A DNA stretch of 64,000 nt from Longimicrobiales bacterium (lineage in GTDB: Bacteria > Gemmatimonadota > Gemmatimonadetes > Longimicrobiales > Gaopeijiaceae). The stretch spans positions 2,322,501 to 2,386,500 of the forward strand of contig OY282361.1 of assembly GCA_958295645.1 (NCBI GenBank), read 5' to 3'. The translations under genes and the position numbers were made by a program. A model generated the notes under the pieces. The model made no database searches, was not told the origin of the DNA, and worked only from the letters and a program-made list of their open reading frames with translations. Below, in pieces: positions 53,317 to 62,812 of this stretch (positions are counted from its first letter, which is position 1; the number at the start of each line of letters is the position of its first letter).

Positions 53317-53406
53317 GCGCCTCCCCGGGTCTCTCTTGCGCTCCTGTCTCCCTTGCGCGCCCGCGCACGCTTGGCAGCAACCGCGCCACCGCCGATATTA
53401 GCCCTC

Positions 53407-54945
53407 ATGAAGCCTAAAAACGATGGCGGGCGCCGTCGCCTCCGCCGCGCCCTTCTTCTGACGGGCGTTGCAATAGCCGGATCGGGCGCCTGCTCCCCGC
53501 CTCACGATCTCGTGATTCTCAACGGGCGGGTCATGGACCCGGAGTCGGGACTGGACGCGCCGCGCAACGTGGGCATTCGCGACGGCTCGATCGCCGCGCT
53601 CGCCGAAGGGGCATTGACCGGACGCGACACGCTGGACGCGACGGGCATGGTCGTCGCTCCCGGCTTCATCGACCTGCACGCGCACGGCCAGGACTCCGCG
53701 AGCCATCGCCTTCAGGCTCTCGACGGCGTCACCACCGCGCTGGAGATGGAGGTGGGCGTGTACCCGGTGGCAAGCTGGTACGAGTCTCGCGAGGGAGGGG
53801 CGCTGCTCAACTACGGGGCGACCGTGAGTCACCCGGGCGCGCGCGCAAAGCTGATCGCAGGGGTGGACGCCGGCCATCAACCGACGCAGCCGCCTGGGCA
53901 AGGCAATGCCTCGATGGGGTCGGACGTCATCTACGAGACCCTCGACGACCAAGGCGTCGCCGCCCTCGCGAGCCTCATGGAGGCCGGCTTGGACGAAGGC
54001 GGGCTCGGCTACGGCTTTGGAATCACCTACACGCCGGGCGCTTCGCGGATCGAGATATTCCGCCTCTTCCAGTCGGCGGCCCGGCGGGGCGTGCCCGCGT
54101 ACGTGCATCTGCGCAGCGCGGGGAGCGGAGGCGTCCTGGAGCCGTTCCAGGAAGTCGTGGCCAACGCGGCGGCGACGGGCGCGGCCGTCCACGTCGTGCA
54201 TCTCAATTCGAGCGCTGGAGAACAGGCGGAGCGGGCTCTCGGCATGATCCGGGGGGCGAGAGGCCAGGGACTCGACATCACCACCGAAGCCTATCCCTAC
54301 ACGGCCTCGGCCACGTTCATCGAGTCCGCGCTGTTCGACTCCTGGGAGGGACGGCCCGACTCGGCCTACGCCCGCCTGCAATGGCCGGGGCGCGCCGAGC
54401 GCCTGGACGCGCGCTCGTTTCGGGAGTACCGCGAGCAGGGCGGCTGGGTGGTGATTCACGGGCGCAGCGAGGCCACCAACGAATGGATCGTCGCGCAGCC
54501 CGACGTCATCGCCGCGAGCGACGGCATCCCGTTCCTTCACGTGGCCGTGCACCCGCGCGGAGCGGGGACGTTCAGCCGCATCCTGGGACGCTACAGCCGC
54601 GACCGGGGCGTCCTTTCGCTGATGGACGCCATCACCAAGATGACGCTGCTTCCCGCCGAGCGCCTGCGGGGCGCGGCGCCCGATATGGAGCGCAAGGGCC
54701 GTCTGCAGACGGGCGCCGACGCGGACATCGCGGTCTTCGACCCCGCCGTGGTGGCGGACCGGGCCACCTACGCCGAGCCGGACGCCCCGTCGCAGGGAAT
54801 CGCCTTCGTGATCGTGGGCGGCGTGCCCGTGGTGAGGGACGGCGTGGTGGTGGAGGGGGTGTTCCCGGGACAGGCCGTGATGCGAAGGACGCCGATGCGG
54901 CCCGGCGCGACGCCTGCCCCGACGCGGAGGGCGGCGGGGGGATGA
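53407..54945 (+). CDS. Exported D-aminoacylase-like amidohydrolase
   Basis: 512 residues from the ATG at 53407. The signal (RRALLLTGVAIAGSGACS) ends in a lipobox with Cys near 29. The amidohydrolase core shows LNGRVMDPES near 37, the metal HxH in DLHAHGQDS near 92, HVVHLNSS near 268, TEAYPYTAS near 297, SDGIPFLHVA near 372 and KGRLQTGADADIAVFD near 430. This is the N-acyl-D-amino-acid deacylase/dihydroorotase-like branch. Substrate unknown; the partner gene is a metallo-beta-lactamase overlapping by ATGA. Confidence 0.87.
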   Translation: MKPKNDGGRRRLRRALLLTGVAIAGSGACSPPHDLVILNGRVMDPESGLDAPRNVGIRDGSIAALAEGALTGRDTLDATGMVVAPGFIDLHAHGQDSASHRLQALDGVTTALEMEVGVYPVASWYESREGGALLNYGATVSHPGARAKLIAGVDAGHQPTQPPGQGNASMGSDVIYETLDDQGVAALASLMEAGLDEGGLGYGFGITYTPGASRIEIFRLFQSAARRGVPAYVHLRSAGSGGVLEPFQEVVANAAATGAAVHVVHLNSSAGEQAERALGMIRGARGQGLDITTEAYPYTASATFIESALFDSWEGRPDSAYARLQWPGRAERLDARSFREYREQGGWVVIHGRSEATNEWIVAQPDVIAASDGIPFLHVAVHPRGAGTFSRILGRYSRDRGVLSLMDAITKMTLLPAERLRGAAPDMERKGRLQTGADADIAVFDPAVVADRATYAEPDAPSQGIAFVIVGGVPVVRDGVVVEGVFPGQAVMRRTPMRPGATPAPTRRAAGG

Positions 54946-55955
54946 CGGCGAATCGGGAGTCGCCGGGGCCGGCGGGGGAGGCCTCAAGGGAGGCCCCGCG
55001 GGAGACCCCAGGCGACGCCTCGCCGAACGCGCCCGTGCGGATTGCCGCCGACACGGCGCTCGTGGATCTGCGGCATCGGGGCAGGGCGCGCCTGATCGGC
55101 ACGGGCGTCCTGGAGACGGGCGACGGAATCGCGCTGGTGGACCCGGGCCCGGAAGTCTGCTTGGCCACGCTGGCCGACGCGCTGGCGAGCCTGGGCCATT
55201 CGCTCGACGACGTGCGGGCCGTCCTGCTCACGCACATCCACCTGGACCACGCGACGGCGGCGGGCGCGATCGTGCGGGCCGCCCCGGAGGCGGTCGTGTA
55301 CGTGCACGGCCTGGGCGCGCCCCACATGATCGACCCCGCGCGGCTTCTGGCCTCCGCCGGGCGTCTCTACGGGGACGCCATGGCGACGCTCTGGGGCGAG
55401 TTCGTTCCCGTTCCCGCCCAGGCGGTTCGCGAGGTCGGCGAAGGGGACGAGGTGCGGCTGGGAGACCGCCGGCTCGAGGTCGCCTACGTCCCCGGCCACG
55501 CCAAGCACCACGTGGCGTACTACGAGGCCGCGGCCAAGACGGCTTGGCTGGGCGACGTGGGCGGCATCCGCATCGGCGACGGGCCGGTGCTACCCGTGAC
55601 GCCTCCTCCCGACATCGACCCTCCTCTCTGGCTGGAGAGCCTGCGCCGCGTGAGCGCCTGGGCACCCCAGCGCATCGTCCCCACGCACTTCGGCGTGTAC
55701 GACGATCCCGGCCGGCACTTCGCCGAGCTGGAAGCCTCGCTGAACGACTGGACCGAGGCGGTGCGGATCTCGCTTGCGGACCGCCCGGAGGCGGATCCCG
55801 CCGACCTCGCCGCCGAGTTCGCTCGCAATGTGCGCCAGCGTCTCGAAGCCGAACCCGGATCTGGACTCGCCTCTCAATACGCGATCGCCTCCGGCTTCAA
55901 GGATTCCTGGCGCGGGCTGGCCCGCTACTTCCAGAAAGCGGCCGGGGCCGGGTAA
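54942..55955 (+). CDS. Metallo-beta-lactamase fold hydrolase
   Basis: 337 residues. The first 30 are low-complexity and acidic with no signal. The glyoxalase II-like metal site is complete: LLTHIHLDHATAAG near 91-104, PGHAKHHVAYY near 185, WLGDVGG near 204 and PTHFGVYDD near 245. A C-terminal helical extension (residues 258-337) is present. It is translationally coupled to the D-aminoacylase-like gene, so both may act on the same kind of substrate, though in different compartments if the signal assignment is right. Confidence 0.85.
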   Translation: MTANRESPGPAGEASREAPRETPGDASPNAPVRIAADTALVDLRHRGRARLIGTGVLETGDGIALVDPGPEVCLATLADALASLGHSLDDVRAVLLTHIHLDHATAAGAIVRAAPEAVVYVHGLGAPHMIDPARLLASAGRLYGDAMATLWGEFVPVPAQAVREVGEGDEVRLGDRRLEVAYVPGHAKHHVAYYEAAAKTAWLGDVGGIRIGDGPVLPVTPPPDIDPPLWLESLRRVSAWAPQRIVPTHFGVYDDPGRHFAELEASLNDWTEAVRISLADRPEADPADLAAEFARNVRQRLEAEPGSGLASQYAIASGFKDSWRGLARYFQKAAGAG

Positions 55956-55997
55956 GCGGACGGGCGAGCCCGGTGAGCGGACGGGCGAGCCGAGCTG

Positions 55998-57710
55998 CTA
56001 CGGAGCGCCTGCAGCCGACGGCGGCCTCCGGCTGTGCCAGTCGCTGGCGCCCTGCAAGGCGTGCGCGACGCCCAGGAGCTTGTCGTCCTCGAACAGGCGG
56101 CCGATCAGCGTCGTGGTCAGCGGCATTTCGGTGGGACTGTCGGCCTCGGGGTTGCGGACTCCGAAGCCGTAGGGGACGACGACGGCGGGATGGCCGGTCT
56201 GGTTGGTGAGGCGTACGAGCCCCGAGCCGCTCGCGAACATGTCGAAGTCCCGCATCGCCTCGTCCATCCGCCGCATGAGGATCAGCCGTCGGCGCTGGGA
56301 CTGCACGAAGTCCAGGGCGCTCGTCTCGCGGCCCGAGCGGAAGCGGCCCCGGCGGCGGCGTTCGGAGGGGCTCAGGCCCTCCGGCAGCGGCGCCGGCTCG
56401 CCCTCCTTCGCCACGTGGAAGTCGAAGGCGGCCGCCGACTCGACGGCGAGCGCGTTGGACCGTCCGTCCGGCAACGCCGGCATCGGACGCGGGTCGGCCC
56501 CCAACGAGCGGAGCTGGTCCAGGAACTCCTCCGGCGCGTCCTCGTCGTGCCCGATCCGCAGCGAACTCAAGTCGAGGGACGGATCAAAGCGGAACGGCGT
56601 CGTCAGCGAGCCGGGGTCCTTCTCGTCGGCGCCGTGGACAGCGTTGAAGACCAGGGCGCAGTCGAGGGCGCTGCGGCACATCGGTCCCACCTTGTCCATG
56701 CTCCAGGCCAGAACCATGCCGCCGTGCCGACTCACGCGGCCGAACGTGGGGCGCAGAGCCGTCAGTCCGCAGCGTCTCGACGGCGACACGATGGAACCCT
56801 GCGTCTCTGTCCCGATGGCGAAGGCCACGCAGGCGGCCGCCGTCGCCGAACCCGGACCCGCCGAGGAGCCGCTCGACCCCTCCTCGAGGTTCCACGGGTT
56901 GAGCGTCCGGCCGCGGTACCAACGATCGCCCAGCGCGAACTCGCCCGTCGCGAGCTTGGCGAGCAGCACCGCGCCCGCGCGCCGCAACCGGATCGCGATC
57001 TCGGAGTCCTCGCGGGTGAGGCGCGAGCTGAAGTCGGCCGCGCCCCAGGTCGTGCGGGTCCCGGCCACGGCGAACAAGTCCTTGATGCCGTAGGGCACGC
57101 CATGGAGCGGCCCGCGCCAGTCGCCGACGCGCATGTCGGCCTCGGCCTGCTGGGCCTCCTCGCGGGCGCGCCCCTCCAAGATCGTGACCGCGCACAGCAG
57201 GGTCGGATCGTACCGCTTCAGGCGCTCCAGGTAGACTTCGGCGACGTCCACGGGCGAGACCTCGCGGGCTCGAATCAGCGCGCCCAGCCGGTGCGCGGGC
57301 AGGAAGGCCAACTCCTCCTCCGTGGCCGGGGCCGGCCCGCTCCAGGAGTCCACGGCAATCGTCTCGCGCTCGAAGGCGCGGGCTCCGTGCTCGCGCCACA
57401 GACGTTCGTAGAGGGCGCCGGTGCCGCCGGGACAGGCCTGGAAGTGAAGCACCGGGGGCTCCGAGTTGCCCAGGGGAACGAGAGGCGGGGAAGGCTCCTG
57501 GGGGACTTGAGCGAGGACTGCGCCGACGGCCTCCCGCGACGCCTGCGCCGGGCCGGCGGCCGCTCTCGTCGCGCTGCCGGTCCCAGCCGGCCCCTGCGTG
57601 GCGTCCAAGGCGGCCGGGGCCAGCGTTCCCGCCGCTCCGGCGGCCACGGCGGTCTTCAGGAAACGGCGGCGCTCGACTGCGGGCGCGCTCGGGGGCTTGT
57701 CGTCGCTCAT
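55998..57710 (-). CDS. Exported amidase signature family enzyme
   Basis: 570 residues. Residues 14-38 are a Tat-like signal (ERRRFLKTAVAAGAAG). The catalytic set is present: Lys in PYGIKDLFA near 209, the EGSSGSSAGPGSA loop near 279-291 and GTETQGSIVSPS near 301 with the nucleophile Ser. A ~100-residue N-terminal extension precedes the domain. This is a second amidase of the window and differs from the cytoplasmic one at 14002. Between 55956 and 55997 an 18-bp segment (GCGGACGGGCGAGCC) is repeated in the gap between the converging genes. Confidence 0.87.
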   Translation of the reverse strand: MSDDKPPSAPAVERRRFLKTAVAAGAAGTLAPAALDATQGPAGTGSATRAAAGPAQASREAVGAVLAQVPQEPSPPLVPLGNSEPPVLHFQACPGGTGALYERLWREHGARAFERETIAVDSWSGPAPATEEELAFLPAHRLGALIRAREVSPVDVAEVYLERLKRYDPTLLCAVTILEGRAREEAQQAEADMRVGDWRGPLHGVPYGIKDLFAVAGTRTTWGAADFSSRLTREDSEIAIRLRRAGAVLLAKLATGEFALGDRWYRGRTLNPWNLEEGSSGSSAGPGSATAAACVAFAIGTETQGSIVSPSRRCGLTALRPTFGRVSRHGGMVLAWSMDKVGPMCRSALDCALVFNAVHGADEKDPGSLTTPFRFDPSLDLSSLRIGHDEDAPEEFLDQLRSLGADPRPMPALPDGRSNALAVESAAAFDFHVAKEGEPAPLPEGLSPSERRRRGRFRSGRETSALDFVQSQRRRLILMRRMDEAMRDFDMFASGSGLVRLTNQTGHPAVVVPYGFGVRNPEADSPTEMPLTTTLIGRLFEDDKLLGVAHALQGASDWHSRRPPSAAGAP

Positions 57711-57740
57711 GGTCTCTCGTCCTCCGTCGCCAGGGTCTCG

Positions 57741-58019
57741 TCAGCCTCCCGAGACCGCCTGCATGAACAGGATGGCGTCCCCGTCCGAAAGGGGGCCGTC
57801 CCAGTGGTCCAGCCAACGCGTATTGGTTCCGTTGTGGAAGCAGAGCACGTGCTCCCGCAGGCCGCCCGTCTCGTCGAAGAGGTGCGGACGAAGGCGCGGC
57901 TCGCGAACCAGCAGATCCGCCAACGCCTCGCGCAGGGTTCCGCCCGAGACCGTGATCTCTCGAACGCCCCCCGTGACGGGCTCCAGCAGGGAGGGCAGGG
58001 AGACCGTGGCTTCGGGCAT
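57741..58019 (-). CDS. MoaD/ThiS-family small beta-grasp protein ending in Gly-Gly
   Basis: 92 residues. The ubiquitin-like beta-grasp pattern is seen in ATVSLPSLLEPVTGG near 4-18, GTLREALADLL near 27, and DGDAILFMQAVSGG at the C-terminus. The terminal Gly-Gly is what E1-like enzymes (MoeB/ThiF) adenylate for sulfur transfer or conjugation. No moaE, moeB or thiF is nearby. Its only close partner is the BNR-repeat gene 23 nt upstream. Confidence 0.82.
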   Translation of the reverse strand: MPEATVSLPSLLEPVTGGVREITVSGGTLREALADLLVREPRLRPHLFDETGGLREHVLCFHNGTNTRWLDHWDGPLSDGDAILFMQAVSGG

Positions 58020-58042
58020 CGCTCCGCCGGCCGGGCGCCGCC

Positions 58043-59092
58043 TCACTCGGTCCAAGCCGACACGTGCAGCACGCGCGGCAGGGCAACCGGCAGATTCGTC
58101 CAGCTCTCGCCCAAGTCGGAGCTTGCGTGGAGCGTGCCCGCCGAGGTGCCGAAGTAGAGGCCGCCGGGGTCGAGGCCGTCCACGGCCATTGCGCCGCGCA
58201 GCACCGTGCCGAAGAAGTCGCGGGAGGGGAGGCCCTGCGAGGCGGAGCGCCAGCTGTCGCCGCCGTCCGTGCTGCGAAAGACGCGCAGGGCGCCTCCGGC
58301 GGGCAGACGGTGCTGGTCGCTCTCTTGGGGAATCGCGAAGAGCGTCTTCGTGGCGCGGTCTATCTCGATGGGGAAGCCGAAGCCCGAGGGCAGGCCCTGC
58401 TCGTTGCGCTCCCAACGGTCGCCGCCGTCCGCGCTGCGGAACATCCCCAGGTGGTCCTGCCGGAACAGGCGGTTTGGATCGTCGGGGTCTTGGGCCAGGC
58501 CGTGCACGCACGTCCCGATGCCCTTGTGCTCCTTGTCCTCGATGGCGCAGGGGACGCCTTCGTTCCTGGGCGTCCACGTCTTCCCGCCGTCGTCCGTCCG
58601 AAACACGCCCACGGCGGAGATGCCGCACCACATGCGGCCGGGATCGTCGCCGAACAGGAGCGCATGGCAACAGAGGCCGCCCGCCCCCGGTACCCAACCG
58701 CCGCGCGTGGAGTGCTCGTTCAGCCCTTCGACCGCCCGCCAGCTCGCCCCGCCGTCGGCACTTGAGAAGAGACCCGCGTCCTGCACCCCTGCATACAGCA
58801 CGCCCGCCTTCTCCTTCAGCGTCCATATCTCCCGGAACCGCCGATCCCCGCCCTCGGGATACGCCGGGCCGGCGGGCAGCTGCTCCCACCTCTCGAAGTC
58901 CTCCGTCACCTGAAGCGCGGGGCCGTAGATGTCGCTCGCCACCGCCGCCATCACGCGCCCGTCCTTCATGCGAAGCGCGGTCGTCACCCTCCAGCCCTTG
59001 AAGAACGGGCCGGCCACCTCCCATGTCCTGCGGTCTCCGCTGGTCGCCCAGAATCCCCCCTTCGCCGTCCCCACCAGCAGACGCACGCCCAT
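58043..59092 (-). CDS. BNR/Asp-box beta-propeller protein (sialidase-like, cytoplasmic)
   Basis: 349 residues from the ATG at 59092. It has four Asp boxes (SADGGASW near 111, TDDGGKTW near 166, SADGGDRW near 221, STDGGDSW near 282) and several short blades, giving a seven-bladed propeller like VPS10/BNR proteins. No signal peptide is seen. The conserved arginine triad of true sialidases is not evident, so enzymatic sialidase activity is doubtful. It is followed by the MoaD-like gene, a pairing that suggests a common role. Confidence 0.8.
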   Translation of the reverse strand: MGVRLLVGTAKGGFWATSGDRRTWEVAGPFFKGWRVTTALRMKDGRVMAAVASDIYGPALQVTEDFERWEQLPAGPAYPEGGDRRFREIWTLKEKAGVLYAGVQDAGLFSSADGGASWRAVEGLNEHSTRGGWVPGAGGLCCHALLFGDDPGRMWCGISAVGVFRTDDGGKTWTPRNEGVPCAIEDKEHKGIGTCVHGLAQDPDDPNRLFRQDHLGMFRSADGGDRWERNEQGLPSGFGFPIEIDRATKTLFAIPQESDQHRLPAGGALRVFRSTDGGDSWRSASQGLPSRDFFGTVLRGAMAVDGLDPGGLYFGTSAGTLHASSDLGESWTNLPVALPRVLHVSAWTE

Positions 59093-59169
59093 TGCCCCGC
59101 CCCCTTTTCGAGCTCCGTTCTCCTTGGGACGCGCCGCAACCCGGCGTTCGCCCCCGCAGGAGGCCTCGG

Positions 59170-59880
59170 TCAGCCGAAACCGAAGCGCAGGCCGACGTTG
59201 ACCACCGGCCAGTACTTCAGATACTTGCCGGCTCGGTCCTCGGCCCGCCGCTCCTCGGCCTCCAAGGCGTCGCGAAACTCCTGGGTCTCGATCACCGCTC
59301 GGTCTCCCTCGGCCTCCAAATTGAGCGAGGCGTCGCCCACGAAGGCCACCCCGACGTCGATGAAGACGCCGAAGCCGCCGGGCGCGCTCGTGCCGAAGCC
59401 GATCAGCGCGAACGCGGCCGTGGAGCGAGAAGAATACGCGCCCTTCAGGGCCGTGACGGCGGAAGGGCTGTACGTCTGGTCGCCGAGGACGACCATCGTG
59501 TCCGCCTGGAAGGTGACGGTGGTCTTGAAGTCGCCCGGCTTGTGCAGCACTCCGGCGCCGATCCGGAAGAAGCCGCCCAGCACGACGTCCGCCCCGAGCG
59601 TGAACCAGCTGCTCGGAAGTTCGACTTTGGCCCGCTCCACTCCGTCGATGTCGAAGTAGCGCGTCGCGTTGAAGGTGATGGGGAGCAGGCCGTACGAGCC
59701 TCGAAACACCACCGCCCCTGTCCGGAACGAAGCTTCGGGCCCGACTCCGGTGGTGCCCGCCCGGGCCGCAATCGTGAAGCCCTGGGCCAAGGCGGGCGCG
59801 GGCAGGACGGCCAAGCACGCGCACAGCCCGAGCCTCCGCGGAATCGAAGTGCGCGCTCGCGCAGACGTTCGGATATTCAC
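59170..59880 (-). CDS. Outer-membrane beta-barrel protein (putative)
   Basis: 236 residues from a GTG at 59880 with GGAGGGAG upstream. The N-terminus is a signal peptide ending at Ala-Gln near 33. The rest is rich in alternating hydrophobic strands with Gly and aromatic residues, and the last residue group is GLRFGFG, a typical barrel end for the BAM machinery. A charged helix (EFRDALEAEERRAEDRAGKY) near 202-221 may form a loop or plug. No specific family is recognised. Confidence 0.65.
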   Translation of the reverse strand: MNIRTSARARTSIPRRLGLCACLAVLPAPALAQGFTIAARAGTTGVGPEASFRTGAVVFRGSYGLLPITFNATRYFDIDGVERAKVELPSSWFTLGADVVLGGFFRIGAGVLHKPGDFKTTVTFQADTMVVLGDQTYSPSAVTALKGAYSSRSTAAFALIGFGTSAPGGFGVFIDVGVAFVGDASLNLEAEGDRAVIETQEFRDALEAEERRAEDRAGKYLKYWPVVNVGLRFGFG

Positions 59881-60069
59881 TCGACTCTCCCTCCAGCGGC
59901 CGGAGGCGGGCGGCGGTTGGCGAGCATCGGGCCCCCGGCCCCGGCGCTCCTCACGAGCCAGCGACTAATGTAACGCGGCGCCGGGCGGCCTCATGCCGAC
60001 GTTTGCGGACGGACGCGCTGCACGTCATCTTCATGCCCCATCAAGGAACCGGAGAGGGGGAGCGTTTCC

Positions 60070-61206
60070 ATGCGCCGCACGCAGGCCAACGCGCAACGCA
60101 CTTGGGCCGGCTCGACAGGCCCGGCACGTCTGCTGGCTTGCGTCTTGTTGGCGGGCGCGGTCGGCGCTTGCGCGTCCGGCGGGCCGGTGTCTTCGCCTGG
60201 GACGGCCCGATCCGTTGCCTCCACATGCTTCGATCGCGAGACGCAGCCGCACACCTCCGTCGTGGACGCCCACGTGCACTTCCGCCCGTTCAACGGACCG
60301 GCGGTGCCGTTTGCGGAGTTGGTTCGGTACCTCGAAGAGGCGGGCGTGCGGTTCGCCACCGTCATGGGCATCGGCCAAGTGCTGCCGGCCTCTTCCTCCT
60401 GCACCTACTACTTGGACTGCCCCGGGACTCCGGTCGTGCCTTCGCTGCGCAACGACTTCGTCAATGCGGCCAACGTGGCGGCCGGTCCGCCCGGCAAGGT
60501 TCGGCTCGCGCTGTCGATGACGTTTCCGGACTTCTCGCGGCCGGGTTCCGTGGCTGCGGGGATCGAGGTGCTCGACAGAGAGTTCCCCGGGATGTTCGAA
60601 TGGATGGGCGAGGTCAACTTGGTGAAGCAGGCCATGTACCAGAACGACGTGGCCGACGTGGCCGACTCCATGCCTCCGCTCTGGGCGCCCTTCATGGCGA
60701 CTCTGCGGCAACGGGGCATCCCCCTGTCCATTCACGCGGACCTGGGCGACAACGACGAACCTCTGAAGCACCTGCCCCTGGTGGAGCGCGTGCTCGACCT
60801 CTACCCCGAGAACAAGATCGTGTGGGTGCACATGGGCCTCTCTTTGCAGCTCACCGAGCTGGACCCGGCTCGCCACGTGGAGCTGCTGAAGCGGCTGCTG
60901 GACCAGCGCCCGAACCTGTTCCTGGACATTTCGTGGCGCATCGTCCACGACCACTATTTCGCGGAGGCCGAGAAGCGGGCTCCCTACGTCGCGCTCTTCA
61001 ACGCGTACTCGGACCGGATCCTGCCAGGCACCGACTTCCTCGCCTCGCGGAACAAGAACTTCGAGACGTACAAGGAAGAGCTTGCAGTGACCAGCAGCAT
61101 CAACCAGCACTTGAGCGACGAAGCGTTTCGCAACATCGCCCTGGGCGGCAACTACGCCCGCCTCCTGAACTTGGACTACGAAGCGCCGGAGATCTGTCCG
61201 GGCTGA
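60070..61206 (+). CDS. Lipoprotein of the amidohydrolase 2 (TIM-barrel metal hydrolase) family
   Basis: 378 residues. GGAGAGGGGGAG precedes the ATG. The signal ends in LLAGAVGAC (Cys near 34). The fold resembles ACMSD-type amidohydrolases: the metal motif VVDAHVHFRPF near 64-74, SIHADLGD near 224-231, IVWVHMGLS near 254 and LPGTDFLASR near 321 with the catalytic Asp. Family members decarboxylate or hydrolyse aromatic and lactone substrates; the specific reaction is unknown. Confidence 0.82.
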   Translation: MRRTQANAQRTWAGSTGPARLLACVLLAGAVGACASGGPVSSPGTARSVASTCFDRETQPHTSVVDAHVHFRPFNGPAVPFAELVRYLEEAGVRFATVMGIGQVLPASSSCTYYLDCPGTPVVPSLRNDFVNAANVAAGPPGKVRLALSMTFPDFSRPGSVAAGIEVLDREFPGMFEWMGEVNLVKQAMYQNDVADVADSMPPLWAPFMATLRQRGIPLSIHADLGDNDEPLKHLPLVERVLDLYPENKIVWVHMGLSLQLTELDPARHVELLKRLLDQRPNLFLDISWRIVHDHYFAEAEKRAPYVALFNAYSDRILPGTDFLASRNKNFETYKEELAVTSSINQHLSDEAFRNIALGGNYARLLNLDYEAPEICPG

Positions 61207-61224
61207 CCTGCCGGCTTCGCCTCC

Positions 61225-62805
61225 CTACATGCCCCAGACGGTGATCTCGGAGCCGTCCGCCGCCACCTCCTGCCGACGGAAGAGCTTGTCCTTCCAGCTC
61301 CTGTCCTCGCGCTGGTCGAACACGACCAAGTGGCCCGCCTCGGCGCCGCAACGGTCCATGTAGCCGGCCGTCTGCTCCAGCCCTTGGGCCAGCGTCCGCG
61401 ACAAGCTCGCCCGCAACACCTTGCATTCCACCACGAAACGTTGCTCGGGGCCGCCCGGAGACAGCGGCCACACGACGAGCAAGTCGGTTCTGCCCCGGCC
61501 CAGACCGTACTCCCGCTCGATCCGGCCACCGCTGTTCACGATTCGTTGCAGAAACGCCTGCAAGAGCAGCTGCGGCCCGGCCTCCTGGTACTGAAAGCGC
61601 GCCAGCCAGTGCTCCGAATGCTCTCGGAAAAAGGCTTGAAACGCTTCCAAGAGCTTCGGCACGTCCAGCCCGCCGGTCTCGTTCACGTACCAGGCCGCCT
61701 CCTGCTCGAACTCCTCTTGGGCCACCCACGTGAGCTCCCGGGGGATTACCTCCGCATAGATCGGGTTGGCCACCCGCGGCGGCCGGTCCAGCGCCACCAG
61801 TCCCAAGTCCCGCACGTATTCCAGGTCGCGGTCCACGAAGCTTCTCGCGACGCCCCCGCTGAGCAGCGGCTCCACCACACGCCGCACTCGTTCCTCCTTC
61901 AACTTGTCGGCCAGCTGGTCCAAGTGGGTCTCGCGTCGTGCGATCAGCTGCTCCTGGGCGGCGCGAATCGCGTCTTCGCCAACAGCCCGGGAACGGTCTT
62001 GGCCGACTTCGTCCTTGAAGCAGGCCTCGTACGCGAGCGCGTTGACCAGCCACGGTTGGCCGCGCGTCTGGCGCCAGACCAGCTCGGCGGCCTCCGGCGT
62101 GAACGGCTGGCCCGTCTCGGACGTGTGCTGCGCCAGAAGCCTCTCCACTTCGGCACGGCAAAAGTCCCCTAGCCGCAACGATTCCGCCTTGATGTTGAAA
62201 GGGCTGCCGCCCGCGACCACTTCATTCGACGAAGCCGACCGAATGCGGTAGTCGCGCACGTCGCGCACCCCGCACAGCGCCACGCTCTGCGGAAAGCCGC
62301 CCGGACGCTGCACGTAGCCTGCCCGCAGCTGCCGCAGCACCGACAGCAAGGAATCTCCGACAAGCGCGTCGACCTCGTCGACGAGCAGAACGACCGGCTT
62401 GCCGTCCGCCGCGCACCACTGCTTCAGCGTCTCGCCCAAGGCGCCCGGCCCGAACTCGGCCAAGATGCCCGCCCAACGCTCCGCGACGAAGACGTCGCCC
62501 AGCGTCGTCCGAGTCCACGACGCCAACTCGCCTAGAATCATGCGCACGGCCTGCTCCACGTCTTCGCGAGCCGCCTGCGCGGCTTCGACGTTGACGTACA
62601 CGCACCGGTACCGGCCCTCCACGTTCAGCAGGTCGCGCAAGGCGATCAGCGCAGAGGTCTTGCCGGTCTGGCGCGGCGCGTGCAGCACGAAGTACTTCCG
62701 TTGCTCGACGAGCCTGCGGACGTTCGCGAGGTCGAAACGCTCCAGCGAAGGAACGCAGTAGTGCCACTGCGGTTCGACTGGACCTGCCGTGTTGAAGAAG
62801 CGCAA
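61225..62805 (-). CDS. AAA ATPase with C-terminal PD-(D/E)xK nuclease-like domain
   Basis: 526 residues. I chose a TTG at 62805 because GGAGGTAA lies just upstream; an ATG 33 nt earlier overlaps the GNAT gene and lacks a site. Walker A (PRQTGKTS) is near 43-50, Walker B (VVLLVDEVDAL) near 137-147, and a sensor/arginine region (QTRGQPWLVNALAYE) near 234. The C-terminal part (EREYGLGRGRTDLLVVWP near 437, FVVECKVL near 467) has the GRTDLLV...ECK pattern of restriction-like nucleases. It probably belongs to the widespread AAA_14-related ATPase group of unclear role, coupled to the GNAT gene upstream. Confidence 0.82.
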   Translation of the reverse strand: MRFFNTAGPVEPQWHYCVPSLERFDLANVRRLVEQRKYFVLHAPRQTGKTSALIALRDLLNVEGRYRCVYVNVEAAQAAREDVEQAVRMILGELASWTRTTLGDVFVAERWAGILAEFGPGALGETLKQWCAADGKPVVLLVDEVDALVGDSLLSVLRQLRAGYVQRPGGFPQSVALCGVRDVRDYRIRSASSNEVVAGGSPFNIKAESLRLGDFCRAEVERLLAQHTSETGQPFTPEAAELVWRQTRGQPWLVNALAYEACFKDEVGQDRSRAVGEDAIRAAQEQLIARRETHLDQLADKLKEERVRRVVEPLLSGGVARSFVDRDLEYVRDLGLVALDRPPRVANPIYAEVIPRELTWVAQEEFEQEAAWYVNETGGLDVPKLLEAFQAFFREHSEHWLARFQYQEAGPQLLLQAFLQRIVNSGGRIEREYGLGRGRTDLLVVWPLSPGGPEQRFVVECKVLRASLSRTLAQGLEQTAGYMDRCGAEAGHLVVFDQREDRSWKDKLFRRQEVAADGSEITVWGM

Positions 62806-62812
62806 GGCCGAA

